Assembly: GCA_945645715.1 (NCBI GenBank) | Contig: CALZFJ010000013.1 | Location: forward strand, 1 to 14,576 | DNA from: an uncultured Prevotellaceae bacterium | Lineage (GTDB): Bacteria; Bacteroidota; Bacteroidia; Bacteroidales; Muribaculaceae | Direction: 5' to 3' | DNA: 14,576 bases | In this document: in pieces, positions 1 to 7,058 of the stretch | Layout of the letters: every line of letters begins with the position of its first letter | How positions within the stretch are numbered: the stretch's first letter is position 1 | The notes under the pieces: generated by a model | The model's input: only the letters and a program-made list of their open reading frames with translations | Told to the model about the DNA's origin: nothing | Database searches by the model: none | Program-made: the position numbers and the translations under genes

Positions 1-1367
1 CGGCCCTGTACCCACATATTGTTGAAACTGTCGAAAGCTACGCCATTCACATAGCAGTCCCAGTAGAGTGTAAGCAGACTGTTATTCCAGTCGAATTTTC
101 CGGTAATCTCATTACCTTTCATGCGGAAAATGCCCTCAAATCGGGTGCCTAAGTAGAATGTTTCGGGGTCGATGGGGTCGATAACCGGCGAATAGATATC
201 CTGGAACTTGTTCTGGTCGGCACCGGTGTTGTTGGTAGGAATCTGGGCAGGCGTAGCCAATTCAATCACGCCATTCTGCAGAGTGTTGATATTACCGCGA
301 AGTCCATATTTCGAGTTTACGTTGTTGGCACCGCAGGTCATCACATAAAGCTTGTCGGTGGCATCGAGATAAAGCAGATTTCCCACACGCTTCATGATGG
401 TGGCATTAGGTTTCACCGGTTCGGTGAGCGACACAAGAGCACTGCCCGAGGCTTTCACCTGTGCAAGTCCGGCGGTCGATATTTTCCACATCGAGCCGTC
501 GGCAGCACTGTTGCTGTAGATTGCCCCTTGGCTGGGAATGATGGTAGCCGTACCATCGTAGGCTGCAATAGCCATGTTGCCGCCCTTGATTGCCGAAATC
601 ACTACTCCATCAGCCGAAGCATTCATTGCGGCATTGCTCAGTGTGATGATTTTCTTTGTATCAGCCGAGTTTTCACCAAGGGTGATATACACCACAGCAT
701 CGCTACGCGAGAGATACAGCGAATTGTCGGTTGCCGGAAGCATTTTGCCTTTCTGCCCGTCGGCAAGGCAAGTGAATGAGCTGAGAACGCTGTGGTCGGC
801 ACTGAGAGGCGACGTGAATAGACCGTCATCGGTAGCTATCACTATCGAGGAGCCAATGCGTGCAGCCGAATACACCTTGGCATAGAAGATGTTGGTTTCA
901 ACCACCATCTTCGACTGAAGGTTATACACCAGATATCCGAAATCGGTAGCCACATACATCAAATCACCGGCAAATGTCACATCGTTCACCGTGCGGGTGC
1001 TTGCCATGCGTACGTCGGCAACGCAAGGAATATTAGTAACTGAGCCGTCGGAGGCAATGATGTCGATATTTGAGGTGTCATACACCACCGCAACATTGTC
1101 GAAACGGTAGTCGTAGTATAGATTGGTGACATAGTTGTCGCTCACACCGTTGCGCTTGGTGAGATTGCAAGTAGCGGCAGTAGCCTTGTCGTATCTGAAA
1201 AGACAGTTGTCGGCGACATAATACACATATCGCGCCGATTCCACCACATTCATTGGCGTTTCGCCGAACACAGGATATATGTTCCAGTCTCCCAATTTCA
1301 ACTGAGAGTATCCACCAATAGAAAAGGTGATAGCGGCAAGAAGCAACAGGTAAATTCGCTTTATCAT
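1..1367 (-). CDS. porZ: PorZ-like beta-propeller protein, 5' part (runs off left edge)
   Basis: The minus-strand frame from ATG 1367-1365 stays open for all 455 codons to the window edge, so the stop and C-terminus lie outside. Residues 1 to about 21 (MIKRIYLLLLAAITFSIGGY) form a signal peptide. The next segment, LGDWNIYPVF, then RYVYYVADNCLFRYDK, NGVSDNYVTNLYYD and SNIDIIASDG, matches the first propeller blade of PorZ proteins (typical pattern: NGLSD...I.Y......V.Y.NGNIDLI). Further blade-like repeats follow (LMYVATDFGYLVYNL, IGSSIVIATDDGLFTS, FYLGTRFEGIFRM, NNMWVQG). In Porphyromonas gingivalis, PorZ is a surface component of the type IX secretion system that works with the sortase PorU in attaching A-LPS to cargo. 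The family is about 770-800 aa, so roughly 40% is missing here, including the C-terminal signal region. An alternative is another two-component-regulator-propeller protein without a T9SS role. It diverges from the HAD gene. Confidence 0.75.
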   Translation of the reverse strand, partial: MIKRIYLLLLAAITFSIGGYSQLKLGDWNIYPVFGETPMNVVESARYVYYVADNCLFRYDKATAATCNLTKRNGVSDNYVTNLYYDYRFDNVAVVYDTSNIDIIASDGSVTNIPCVADVRMASTRTVNDVTFAGDLMYVATDFGYLVYNLQSKMVVETNIFYAKVYSAARIGSSIVIATDDGLFTSPLSADHSVLSSFTCLADGQKGKMLPATDNSLYLSRSDAVVYITLGENSADTKKIITLSNAAMNASADGVVISAIKGGNMAIAAYDGTATIIPSQGAIYSNSAADGSMWKISTAGLAQVKASGSALVSLTEPVKPNATIMKRVGNLLYLDATDKLYVMTCGANNVNSKYGLRGNINTLQNGVIELATPAQIPTNNTGADQNKFQDIYSPVIDPIDPETFYLGTRFEGIFRMKGNEITGKFDWNNSLLTLYWDCYVNGVAFDSFNNMWVQG

Positions 1368-1400
1368 AATTATCTGTATTGTTTTTTCGCGTTAGTTGTG

Positions 1401-1408
1401 CAAATGTA
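1401..1408 (-). promoter_or_regulatory. Predicted -7 promoter element for the porZ-like gene
   Basis: On the minus strand this reads TACATTTG, a perfect match to the Bacteroidota -7 consensus TAnnTTTG, 33 nt upstream of the porZ start codon. No clear TTTG is seen at the -33 position, so this is a -7 call only. It lies back to back with the HAD promoter in the 125-bp divergent spacer. Confidence 0.5.
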
Positions 1409-1432
1409 GCAATATTTCTTCGATATACCACA

Positions 1433-1463
1433 TTGACAGGTTACAATTTTTTTGTTAATTTTG
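1433..1463 (+). promoter_or_regulatory. Predicted Bacteroidota promoter for HAD phosphatase-kinase operon
   Basis: TTG at 1433-1435 and TAATTTTG at 1456-1463 (TAnnTTTG) are separated by 20 bp, the normal spacing for the primary sigma factor of Bacteroidota. Transcription would begin near 1470, about 22 nt before the start codon. The stretch before the ATG is T-rich with no Shine-Dalgarno sequence, as is usual in this phylum. Confidence 0.65.
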
Positions 1464-1492
1464 CAAAGTTGATACTTCATTGCGATTTTTTT

Positions 1493-2335
1493 ATGAAACG
1501 TACCCTATATATCACCGACCTCGACGGAACGCTGCTCAACGAGCACTCCCGCGTGTCGGAGCGAAGCAGTGCCATTCTCAGCGACTTGGTGACGCACCAC
1601 AATGTGCTGTTTTCAATTGCCACTGCCCGCACCCCGGCTACTGCCGTTGAGCTTATGAGCTGTGTACCCACGCCCATTCCACTCATTGTGATGGCGGGTG
1701 CTGCCATGTGGGACACCGCACGAAGCCAATATGTGAACTCTGTGCCTATTCCCGAGAATGTGGTGCAGCGTGTATGCGCCGCCTATGAGGCTCACGGCGT
1801 GCATCCATTCGTGTATCGCAACCACGGTGGCGTACTCCACACCTACCACCACCCCGAAGTACACGGCGAGGAGAAGCAGTTTATCGACGACCGCATCTCC
1901 ACTCCCTACAAGCGCTTCATCATCACCTCTGAGCCTTACACGGCAAGCTCCGACCCCACTCTGCTAATCTTCGCCATGAACCGCTTTGAGCTGCTTGAGG
2001 CGGTGCAACGCGACATTGTGGCGGCACACATTCCGTGTCACTCGGTGTGCTATCACGACATCTTCAACCACCAAAACGGCATTCTTGAGGTGTATGCCCA
2101 CGGCGTAACCAAGGCAGCTGCCGTAACCCGGCTGAAAGCTCTCACCGGTGCCGACCGCCTGGTGGTATTCGGCGACAACCTCAACGACCGCGAAATGATG
2201 CAAGCCGCCGACCACAGCGTGGCTGTAGAGAACGCCTTCGACGAGGTTAAAGCCATTGCCGATGAAGTGATTGAACCAAACGTCACCGACAGCGTGGCAC
2301 GATGGATTGCCGCCGACGTAGAACGTAACCGGTAA
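1493..2335 (+). CDS. Cof-type HAD-IIB family phosphatase
   Basis: This 280-aa protein is a HAD-superfamily hydrolase of the Cof/IIB type, a cytoplasmic phosphatase of sugar phosphates, nucleotides or cofactor phosphates. The substrate cannot be read from sequence. Motif I is TDLDGTLL, with nucleophile D9 and acid/base D11. Motif II is SIATART near residues 41-47, the motif III lysine is in HGVTKAAAV, and motif IV is GDNLNDREMM (G227, D228, D232). The large insertion between motifs II and III is the C2B cap. The ATG at 1493 was chosen because it sits directly before motif I. The same frame is open upstream from 1379, but that would add 38 residues spanning the promoter. Length is typical for the family. 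The downstream kinase begins 20 nt after the stop, so they are probably co-transcribed. Confidence 0.88.
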   Translation: MKRTLYITDLDGTLLNEHSRVSERSSAILSDLVTHHNVLFSIATARTPATAVELMSCVPTPIPLIVMAGAAMWDTARSQYVNSVPIPENVVQRVCAAYEAHGVHPFVYRNHGGVLHTYHHPEVHGEEKQFIDDRISTPYKRFIITSEPYTASSDPTLLIFAMNRFELLEAVQRDIVAAHIPCHSVCYHDIFNHQNGILEVYAHGVTKAAAVTRLKALTGADRLVVFGDNLNDREMMQAADHSVAVENAFDEVKAIADEVIEPNVTDSVARWIAADVERNR

Positions 2336-2355
2336 ATAATAATCTCCCTCAAAAA

Positions 2356-3570
2356 ATGGCTATCAACATTCATAAAATCTACGACCGCCGCCGCATCTGG
2401 AAAATCGCTTTCTTTGTGGTTTCGCTCTTTCTTGTGACTGCCTTCATCTTGATTTCAAACAATCTCGTGGATGACGTGGCTGTGCAAGAGCGCGAGCGTA
2501 TGCAGATTTGGGCCGACGCCACCAAGGAGCTTACCACCGTGAACTCCTCGGGGATGAATACCGATGTGGATTTCCTCTTCAGCATCATTGAGAGCAACCA
2601 CAGCATTCCGGTGCTGCTCGTAGATGACCATGGCAACATTCTGCTTCACCGCAACTTCAAGCTGCCCGAACCTATCGACAGCCTCTCGCCCTACGAAATA
2701 TCTCCAGCCAACAAGGCTTTCCTCACCAAGAAGCTCTCGCGCCTTCGCAACTCAACCAACCACATTCCCATCAATATCGATGAGAGCACCGTGCAGCACC
2801 TCTACTACGAGGACTCCACCGTGCTGCGCCGGCTTGCCTACTTCCCCTACATTCAGCTCGCCGTGCTGCTGGTGTTTGTCGTGATTGTGTATTTCGCGCT
2901 AATCAGCATCAAGAAGGCTGAGCAGAACAAGGTGTGGGTGGGTCTGTCGAAAGAAACAGCACACCAGCTCGGCACGCCCATATCATCGCTTGTGGGGTGG
3001 GTGCAATTCCTCGAAGCTTCGGGCGTTGACAAGGACGTTGTGACCGATATGGATAAGGACGTTCACCGCCTCTCGATGATTGCCGACCGCTTCTCAAAAA
3101 TCGGCTCTAAGCCCGAACTTGAGCTGGCTTTCATCAACCAGGCAGTCACCGAGAGCCTCGAATATATGCGCTCACGCATCTCGCAGCGCGTGAAGCTCAC
3201 CCTGCACCTGCCCGACGACGAGTGCGGCGTGAAGCTGTGCCAGTCGCTCTTTGCATGGGTGATGGAAAACCTCACCAAGAATGCCGTTGATGCCATGCAG
3301 GGCGAAGGCAGCATCGATGTCACAGTTCACCCCGACGATGGCGGACGCATGGTACTTATCGACGTGCGCGACACCGGAAAAGGCATTCCGCACAAGAATT
3401 TCAAGACCGTGTTCAATCCCGGCTACACCACCAAGAAACGCGGCTGGGGACTCGGACTAACACTCGTGAAGCGCATCATCGAGGAATATCACGGAGGCAA
3501 AATCTACGTGAAAGAGAGCGAGCCCGGACGCGGCACCACCTTCCGCATCGAGCTTCCACGCCTCCGCTAA
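2356..3570 (+). CDS. Membrane sensor histidine kinase (orphan)
   Basis: This 404-aa protein has TM1 at about residues 15-34, an extracytoplasmic sensor region of about 125 residues with no recognised domain, and TM2 at about 163-185. The cytoplasmic kinase follows directly, with no HAMP or PAS seen. The phosphoacceptor helix reads KETAHQLGTPISSL (H203), a variant H-box common in Bacteroidota, where HQLGTP replaces the usual HELRTP. The ATPase domain has an N-box (ENLTKNAVDAM, N305/N309), G1 (DTGKGIP, D339) and G2 (GWGLGL, 363-368), so it looks catalytically intact. No response regulator lies in the window, so its partner must be elsewhere. It follows the HAD gene by 20 nt and ends at a strong terminator. 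The signal sensed is unknown. Confidence 0.85.
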   Translation: MAINIHKIYDRRRIWKIAFFVVSLFLVTAFILISNNLVDDVAVQERERMQIWADATKELTTVNSSGMNTDVDFLFSIIESNHSIPVLLVDDHGNILLHRNFKLPEPIDSLSPYEISPANKAFLTKKLSRLRNSTNHIPINIDESTVQHLYYEDSTVLRRLAYFPYIQLAVLLVFVVIVYFALISIKKAEQNKVWVGLSKETAHQLGTPISSLVGWVQFLEASGVDKDVVTDMDKDVHRLSMIADRFSKIGSKPELELAFINQAVTESLEYMRSRISQRVKLTLHLPDDECGVKLCQSLFAWVMENLTKNAVDAMQGEGSIDVTVHPDDGGRMVLIDVRDTGKGIPHKNFKTVFNPGYTTKKRGWGLGLTLVKRIIEEYHGGKIYVKESEPGRGTTFRIELPRLR

Positions 3571-3589
3571 ATCTCACTTTTCATTGGCA

Positions 3590-3638
3590 AATAAGCACCC
3601 CCTGAAGCTGCATTGTGCTACTTCAGGGGGTGCTTATT
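3590..3638. terminator. Strong bidirectional hairpin terminator
   Basis: A perfect 18-bp inverted repeat (AATAAGCACCCCCTGAAG at 3590-3607 and its exact complement at 3621-3638) encloses a 13-nt loop. The A/T-rich outer ends of the stem give a short U-run in both directions. It lies between the convergent histidine-kinase and acyl-CoA-synthetase genes and can serve both. Confidence 0.85.
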
Positions 3639-3639
3639 G

Positions 3640-3669
3640 ATGTATGTGTGTGTGTGCGCACACACGTGC
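3640..3669. repeat. 30-nt alternating purine-pyrimidine (GT/CA) tract
   Basis: Every base from 3640 to 3669 alternates purine and pyrimidine. The tract is mostly (TG)n, then TGCGCA, then (CA)n, giving a 16-bp perfect palindrome at 3650-3665. Such tracts favour left-handed Z-DNA under negative supercoiling. It begins 2 bp after the terminator stem and ends on the first base of the acyl-CoA-synthetase stop codon (complement CTA at 3669-3671). Confidence 0.75.
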
Positions 3670-5330
3670 TACTTCTTTTCAGCATTGTCGCGGATTGCGA
3701 CGCGGCGTATCTTGCCGCTGATGGTCTTGGGCAGCTCATCGACAAACTCTACCACGCGGGGATATTTGTAGGGCGCGGTGGTGCGCTTCACGTGGTTCTG
3801 TATCTCTTTTATCAGCTCCGGTCCTTCCTTACCCTTGTAGGCTTGCGAGAGCACGATGGTGGCTTTCACCACTTGTCCGCGAATCTCGTCGGGCACGCCG
3901 GTGATGGCACACTCCACCACGGCAGGGTGCGTCATAAGCGCCGATTCCACCTCAAACGGACCGATGCGGTAGCCGCTCGACTTGATTACGTCGTCTTTGC
4001 GGCCTATGAACCAGTAGTATCCGTCCTCATCGCGCCAAGCCACATCGCCGGTGTGATAGATTCCGTTGTTGTAAGCCTCGTGGGTCAGCTCGGGGTCGCG
4101 GTAATATTCCTTGAATAGTCCAATGGGCTTCTCGTCGCCGTGTGTGCGCACCACAATCTCGCCTTGCTCGCCGGCTTCAGCCCAACGGCCGTCGGCAGTG
4201 AGCAGGTCGATGTCGTAAACCGGACCTTTCTTGCCCATTGAGCCCGGCTTGGGATTCACCCATGGATAGGTGCCCACGGTGACGGTGGTTTCGGTCTGCC
4301 CGAAGGCTTCCATCAGCTTTATGCCTGTGAGGCGATACCACTCATCGAACACGCTCGGATTGAGAGCCTCGCCGGCGATGGTGCAGTATTTGAGTGTGGA
4401 AAGGTCGAATTTGGTGAGATCCTCACGAATAAGGAAACGGAACACGGTGGGAGGTGCGCAGAACGATGTGATGCCGAAGCGGTGAATCATGTGGAGCACA
4501 TCTACCGGCTCGAATTTCTCGAAGTCATAGACGAATACGTTGGCTCCCACGAGCCACTGCCCGTAGTATTTTCCCCACACGGCTTTGCCCCAGCCTGTAT
4601 CGGCAAGTGTGAAGTGCAGGCTGTCCTCGCGCAGATTGTGCCAGTAGCGTGCAGTGATGATGTGTCCGAGCGGGTAGGTGAATGTGTGAGCCACCATCTT
4701 AGGCTCGCCGGTGGTTCCCGATGTGAAATACATGAGCGAGATGTCGTCGTTCTCGTTTGCCACCTCGGGGCGAACGAAAGGTGGTGCTGCCTCCACTCCG
4801 GCATTGAAGTCGTCCCAGCCTTCGGGGACAATCGGACCGATGGAGATGCAGTTTTTCACCGTAGGACATTCGGGGAGAGCCTTGAGAATGTGATTCACCA
4901 CAATATCGTCGCCAACGGCAACGATGGCGCGAATGTCGGCGGCATGGGCGCGATAGATAATATCCTTCTCAGTGAGCAGGTGTGTGGCAGGAATCACTGT
5001 GGCACCAATCTTGTGCAGGGCGGTGATTGCCCACCAGAACTGGTAGCGGCGCTTCATGATGAGCATCACCATGTCGCCGCGCTTGATGCCGAGCTGTGTG
5101 AAGAACGAGGCTGCCTTGTCGCTCTCGCGCTTCACGTCGGCAAAAGTGAACTGGTGCACCTCGCCACGGTCGTTGGTCCATAGGAGAGCCTTCTTATCGG
5201 GTGCGATACGTGCCCACTCATCAACCACATCGTAGGCAAAATTGAATCGCTCGGGCACATTTATGTGAAAGTTTTGCATGAAGTCATCGTAGCTCGAGAA
5301 CTCCACTCGGTCAAGAAATCTTTCAAGCAT
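3669..5330 (-). CDS. AMP-binding acyl-CoA synthetase
   Basis: This 553-aa member of the ANL adenylating superfamily activates a carboxylic acid to acyl-AMP and then acyl-CoA in the cytoplasm. The phosphate loop is TSGTTGEPK (203-211), the A5 motif is AFGQTE (342-347), the A7/A8 region is TGDVAWRDEDGYY with GRKDDVIKSSGYRIGP (428-458), and the acylation lysine is K540 in PKTISGKIRR. All catalytic positions look intact. The overall sequence resembles the medium-chain/acetyl-CoA-synthetase-like group common in Bacteroidales. The acid used (short-chain, branched or aromatic) cannot be decided. It lies 39 nt downstream of the XRE-cupin regulator in the same direction, suggesting control by a metabolite of the same pathway. 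It ends against the 3590-3638 hairpin. Confidence 0.88.
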   Translation of the reverse strand: MLERFLDRVEFSSYDDFMQNFHINVPERFNFAYDVVDEWARIAPDKKALLWTNDRGEVHQFTFADVKRESDKAASFFTQLGIKRGDMVMLIMKRRYQFWWAITALHKIGATVIPATHLLTEKDIIYRAHAADIRAIVAVGDDIVVNHILKALPECPTVKNCISIGPIVPEGWDDFNAGVEAAPPFVRPEVANENDDISLMYFTSGTTGEPKMVAHTFTYPLGHIITARYWHNLREDSLHFTLADTGWGKAVWGKYYGQWLVGANVFVYDFEKFEPVDVLHMIHRFGITSFCAPPTVFRFLIREDLTKFDLSTLKYCTIAGEALNPSVFDEWYRLTGIKLMEAFGQTETTVTVGTYPWVNPKPGSMGKKGPVYDIDLLTADGRWAEAGEQGEIVVRTHGDEKPIGLFKEYYRDPELTHEAYNNGIYHTGDVAWRDEDGYYWFIGRKDDVIKSSGYRIGPFEVESALMTHPAVVECAITGVPDEIRGQVVKATIVLSQAYKGKEGPELIKEIQNHVKRTTAPYKYPRVVEFVDELPKTISGKIRRVAIRDNAEKK

Positions 5331-5369
5331 AGTATGTATGATTTTTATTGAAATTTCCCTTATTTGTTT

Positions 5370-5927
5370 TTAAATGATTATTGCGAGGAATCTCACCCGC
5401 TTATTGTCGAGAGCCTTCATACCGTGCGGAATGTCGGAGTCAAAAATTATGCTGTCGCCCTCGCCAAGCACAATCTCGTTGTTGCCGATGTGGAGCAGCA
5501 TGCGACCCTCCACCACATAATTAAATTCCTGACCCTTGTGGCTGTTGCGCGTGACGTCATCATTGTCGCCGGGTTCCACGGTCACAAGGAAGGGGTTCAT
5601 CGCCTTGTGTGAGAAACCGAAAGCGAGCGACTGATAGCTATAAGCCTTTGTGCGCTCCACGCGGTAGCCTTTTCCGCTACGTGTGACAAAATAGCTGCTT
5701 ATGCGCGGGTCTTCGCCAAACAGAATGGCGGGCATTTCCAAGCCATAGTGCTGAGCCAGAGTATAGATGAAGCTCACGGGAATATCCACTGTGCCCGATT
5801 CATATCGGCGGTAGGTGTCGGTATCGATACCGCAATTCTCGGCAATCTCCTGTTCGGACACGTCGAGAGCGTCGCGCAGCCCCCTAAGCCGTCGGGCAAC
5901 ATTCTCAATGTTTTCAATCTGTGTCAT
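5370..5927 (-). CDS. XRE-family regulator with C-terminal cupin sensor domain
   Basis: The 185-aa protein starts at MTQIENIENVARRLRG. Residues about 8-64 form a lambda-repressor-type helix-turn-helix (SEQEIAENCGIDTDTYRRYE is the helix-turn-helix core). Residues about 100-184 form a small cupin barrel (HKGQEFNYVVEGRMLLHIG, then EGDSIIFDSDIPHGMKAL). This architecture is a one-component regulator in which the cupin binds a small ligand. The frame is open upstream to 6014, but the extra 29 residues overlap the predicted promoter, so the inner ATG is preferred. The gene is directly upstream of the acyl-CoA synthetase, which is its likely target along with itself. The ligand is unknown. Confidence 0.85.
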   Translation of the reverse strand: MTQIENIENVARRLRGLRDALDVSEQEIAENCGIDTDTYRRYESGTVDIPVSFIYTLAQHYGLEMPAILFGEDPRISSYFVTRSGKGYRVERTKAYSYQSLAFGFSHKAMNPFLVTVEPGDNDDVTRNSHKGQEFNYVVEGRMLLHIGNNEIVLGEGDSIIFDSDIPHGMKALDNKRVRFLAIII

Positions 5928-6011
5928 AAGAATTATATATATGTTAGATTTTGTTATTTCTAAATTTCTATTAAAAACATGCCAAAAAACATGATTTCCC
6001 TTTTTGTGGCG

Positions 6012-6019
6012 CAAATATA
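6012..6019 (-). promoter_or_regulatory. Predicted -7 element for the XRE-cupin/acyl-CoA synthetase operon
   Basis: The minus strand reads TATATTTG (TAnnTTTG), 84 nt upstream of the regulator start codon. No consensus TTG is present at the usual 19-21 bp upstream. This weak -33 element would fit a regulated promoter, but that is inference. Confidence 0.45.
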
Positions 6020-6211
6020 TGCAAACAAATCGTATGTGTGAATCAAAATAAAGAAAAAAGAATATTTTTTAACCTATTTATCTCACACTTTGCGCAATAG
6101 TGTGCAAAAATCCCCACCCCACCACCCTGAAAAAGCTTGTACAACGACCTATTCATATGCCCGCTGCTGCCGGAATTTATTAACTCGACTATTTTTAGTG
6201 CAATTTTTTAA

Positions 6212-6241
6212 TTGATAAAACGAAGTTTTTATGTAAATTTG
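6212..6241 (+). promoter_or_regulatory. Predicted promoter for the nuclease-like/LTA-like/MFS operon
   Basis: TTG at 6212-6214 and TAAATTTG at 6234-6241 are separated by 19 bp, a full match to the Bacteroidota consensus. Transcription would begin near 6249, leaving a leader of roughly 75 nt that contains the 6264-6284 inverted repeat. Confidence 0.65.
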
Positions 6242-6322
6242 CTTCAATTATCATTGCGAGAAGATATGATGTTTTATATCATATAATACTTAATGCGCCC
6301 ATTTTTCATAATTGATACTACT

Positions 6323-7054
6323 ATGGCGAAAAAGAAATATACTCAGCAGCAGCAAGTGATTGATGCCTTGCGCAAGAATGGAGGCTTTTCTACTCTTGGC
6401 AATCTCTACCATACGGTTAATACTTCATCGTGGGCAACAAAGACTCCCGAAGCATCAATCAGGCAAATAGTGCAGCTGTCAAAACAAATTTTCAAAATTC
6501 AGCCCGGACTCTGGGCCTTGGAAGAGTGCCGTGATGAAGTGCTGAGAAAATTTGATATAGCGACAAAAAATGCATCCGATGATGAGCGCTTCACCCATGG
6601 TTATTATCAAGGATTAATAGTTGAAATAGGGAATATGAGAAATTTCACCACTTTCGTTCCTGCTCAAGACCAAAACCGGAAGTTCCTTGATCGCCCATTA
6701 GTCGAAGTGTGCTCTACAATACAGATTCCCAAGTTTTCTTATGACAACTTGGTGGATAGGGCTCGAACTGTTGATACTATTTGGTTTAACGAGCGACGCA
6801 TGCCCAACAGTTTCTTTGAAGTGGAACATACAACCGACATACAAAACTCGGTGCTGAAATTTTGCGACCTTCAGGATTTCAACAGCCGTTTCATCATTGT
6901 GGCACCACGGCAGCGACAGGAACAATTCAATAAAGTGATGAGCCGCACAGCATTTAAGGAAATCAAGAATAGGGTGGGATTTCACTCCTACGAGGATATT
7001 ATCAAACAGTATGAGCTGATGTGCAAGGCTCGTCAAAACACCGGTTTCATTTAA
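6323..7054 (+). CDS. Winged-helix (HARE-HTH-like) protein with putative nuclease-like C-terminal domain
   Basis: I do not recognise a named gene. From the ATG at 6323 it encodes 243 aa; another in-frame ATG at 6293 would add 10 residues. Residues about 8-66 look like a HARE-HTH winged helix (VIDALRKNGGFSTLGNLYH, then TPEASIRQIVQLSKQIFKI, ending QPGLWAL), a domain known to be fused to restriction endonucleases and chromatin proteins. The C-terminal half has D151 in VDTIWF, E166-V-E168-H-T-T in SFFEVEHTTDIQNSVLKF, and a strand FIIVAPRQR. This resembles a PD-(D/E)XK-like core with a Glu-x-Glu pair in place of the usual Glu-x-Lys. Nuclease activity is inference only. The coding sequence is visibly more AT-rich and uses more ATA and AGG codons than its neighbours, hinting at transfer. 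It is first in a tight operon, 4 nt before the next gene. Confidence 0.6.
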   Translation: MAKKKYTQQQQVIDALRKNGGFSTLGNLYHTVNTSSWATKTPEASIRQIVQLSKQIFKIQPGLWALEECRDEVLRKFDIATKNASDDERFTHGYYQGLIVEIGNMRNFTTFVPAQDQNRKFLDRPLVEVCSTIQIPKFSYDNLVDRARTVDTIWFNERRMPNSFFEVEHTTDIQNSVLKFCDLQDFNSRFIIVAPRQRQEQFNKVMSRTAFKEIKNRVGFHSYEDIIKQYELMCKARQNTGFI

Positions 7055-7058
7055 TGCG

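Larger units (their letters stand above)
5928..6322. other. 395-bp AT-rich divergent spacer
   Basis: This stretch holds the two divergent promoters (6012-6019 minus and 6212-6241 plus). Near 6264-6284, in the leader of the plus-strand trio, is a 7-bp inverted repeat (ATATGAT at 6264-6270, ATCATAT at 6278-6284) that could be an operator or a small RNA hairpin. A short palindrome TTGCGCAA lies at 6090-6097. No coding sequence or RNA gene was recognised. Confidence 0.6.

Noticed and set aside
1379..1492. Upstream extension of the HAD phosphatase frame
   Set aside because: The added 38 residues span the predicted promoter and lack family similarity; the ATG at 1493 places motif I at the usual position.
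3615..4118. Plus-strand open frame of 167 codons
   Set aside because: It starts in the terminator loop and GT tract and continues antisense to the synthetase; there is no promoter or family match.
4482..5183. Long open frame (233 codons) on the plus strand
   Set aside because: It is fully antisense to the acyl-CoA synthetase, whose motifs are intact, and its translation has no recognisable domain. It reflects codon bias on the opposite strand.
5928..6014. Upstream extension of the XRE-cupin frame
   Set aside because: It would cover the predicted -7 element and add 29 residues not found in the family; the inner ATG is a normal start.
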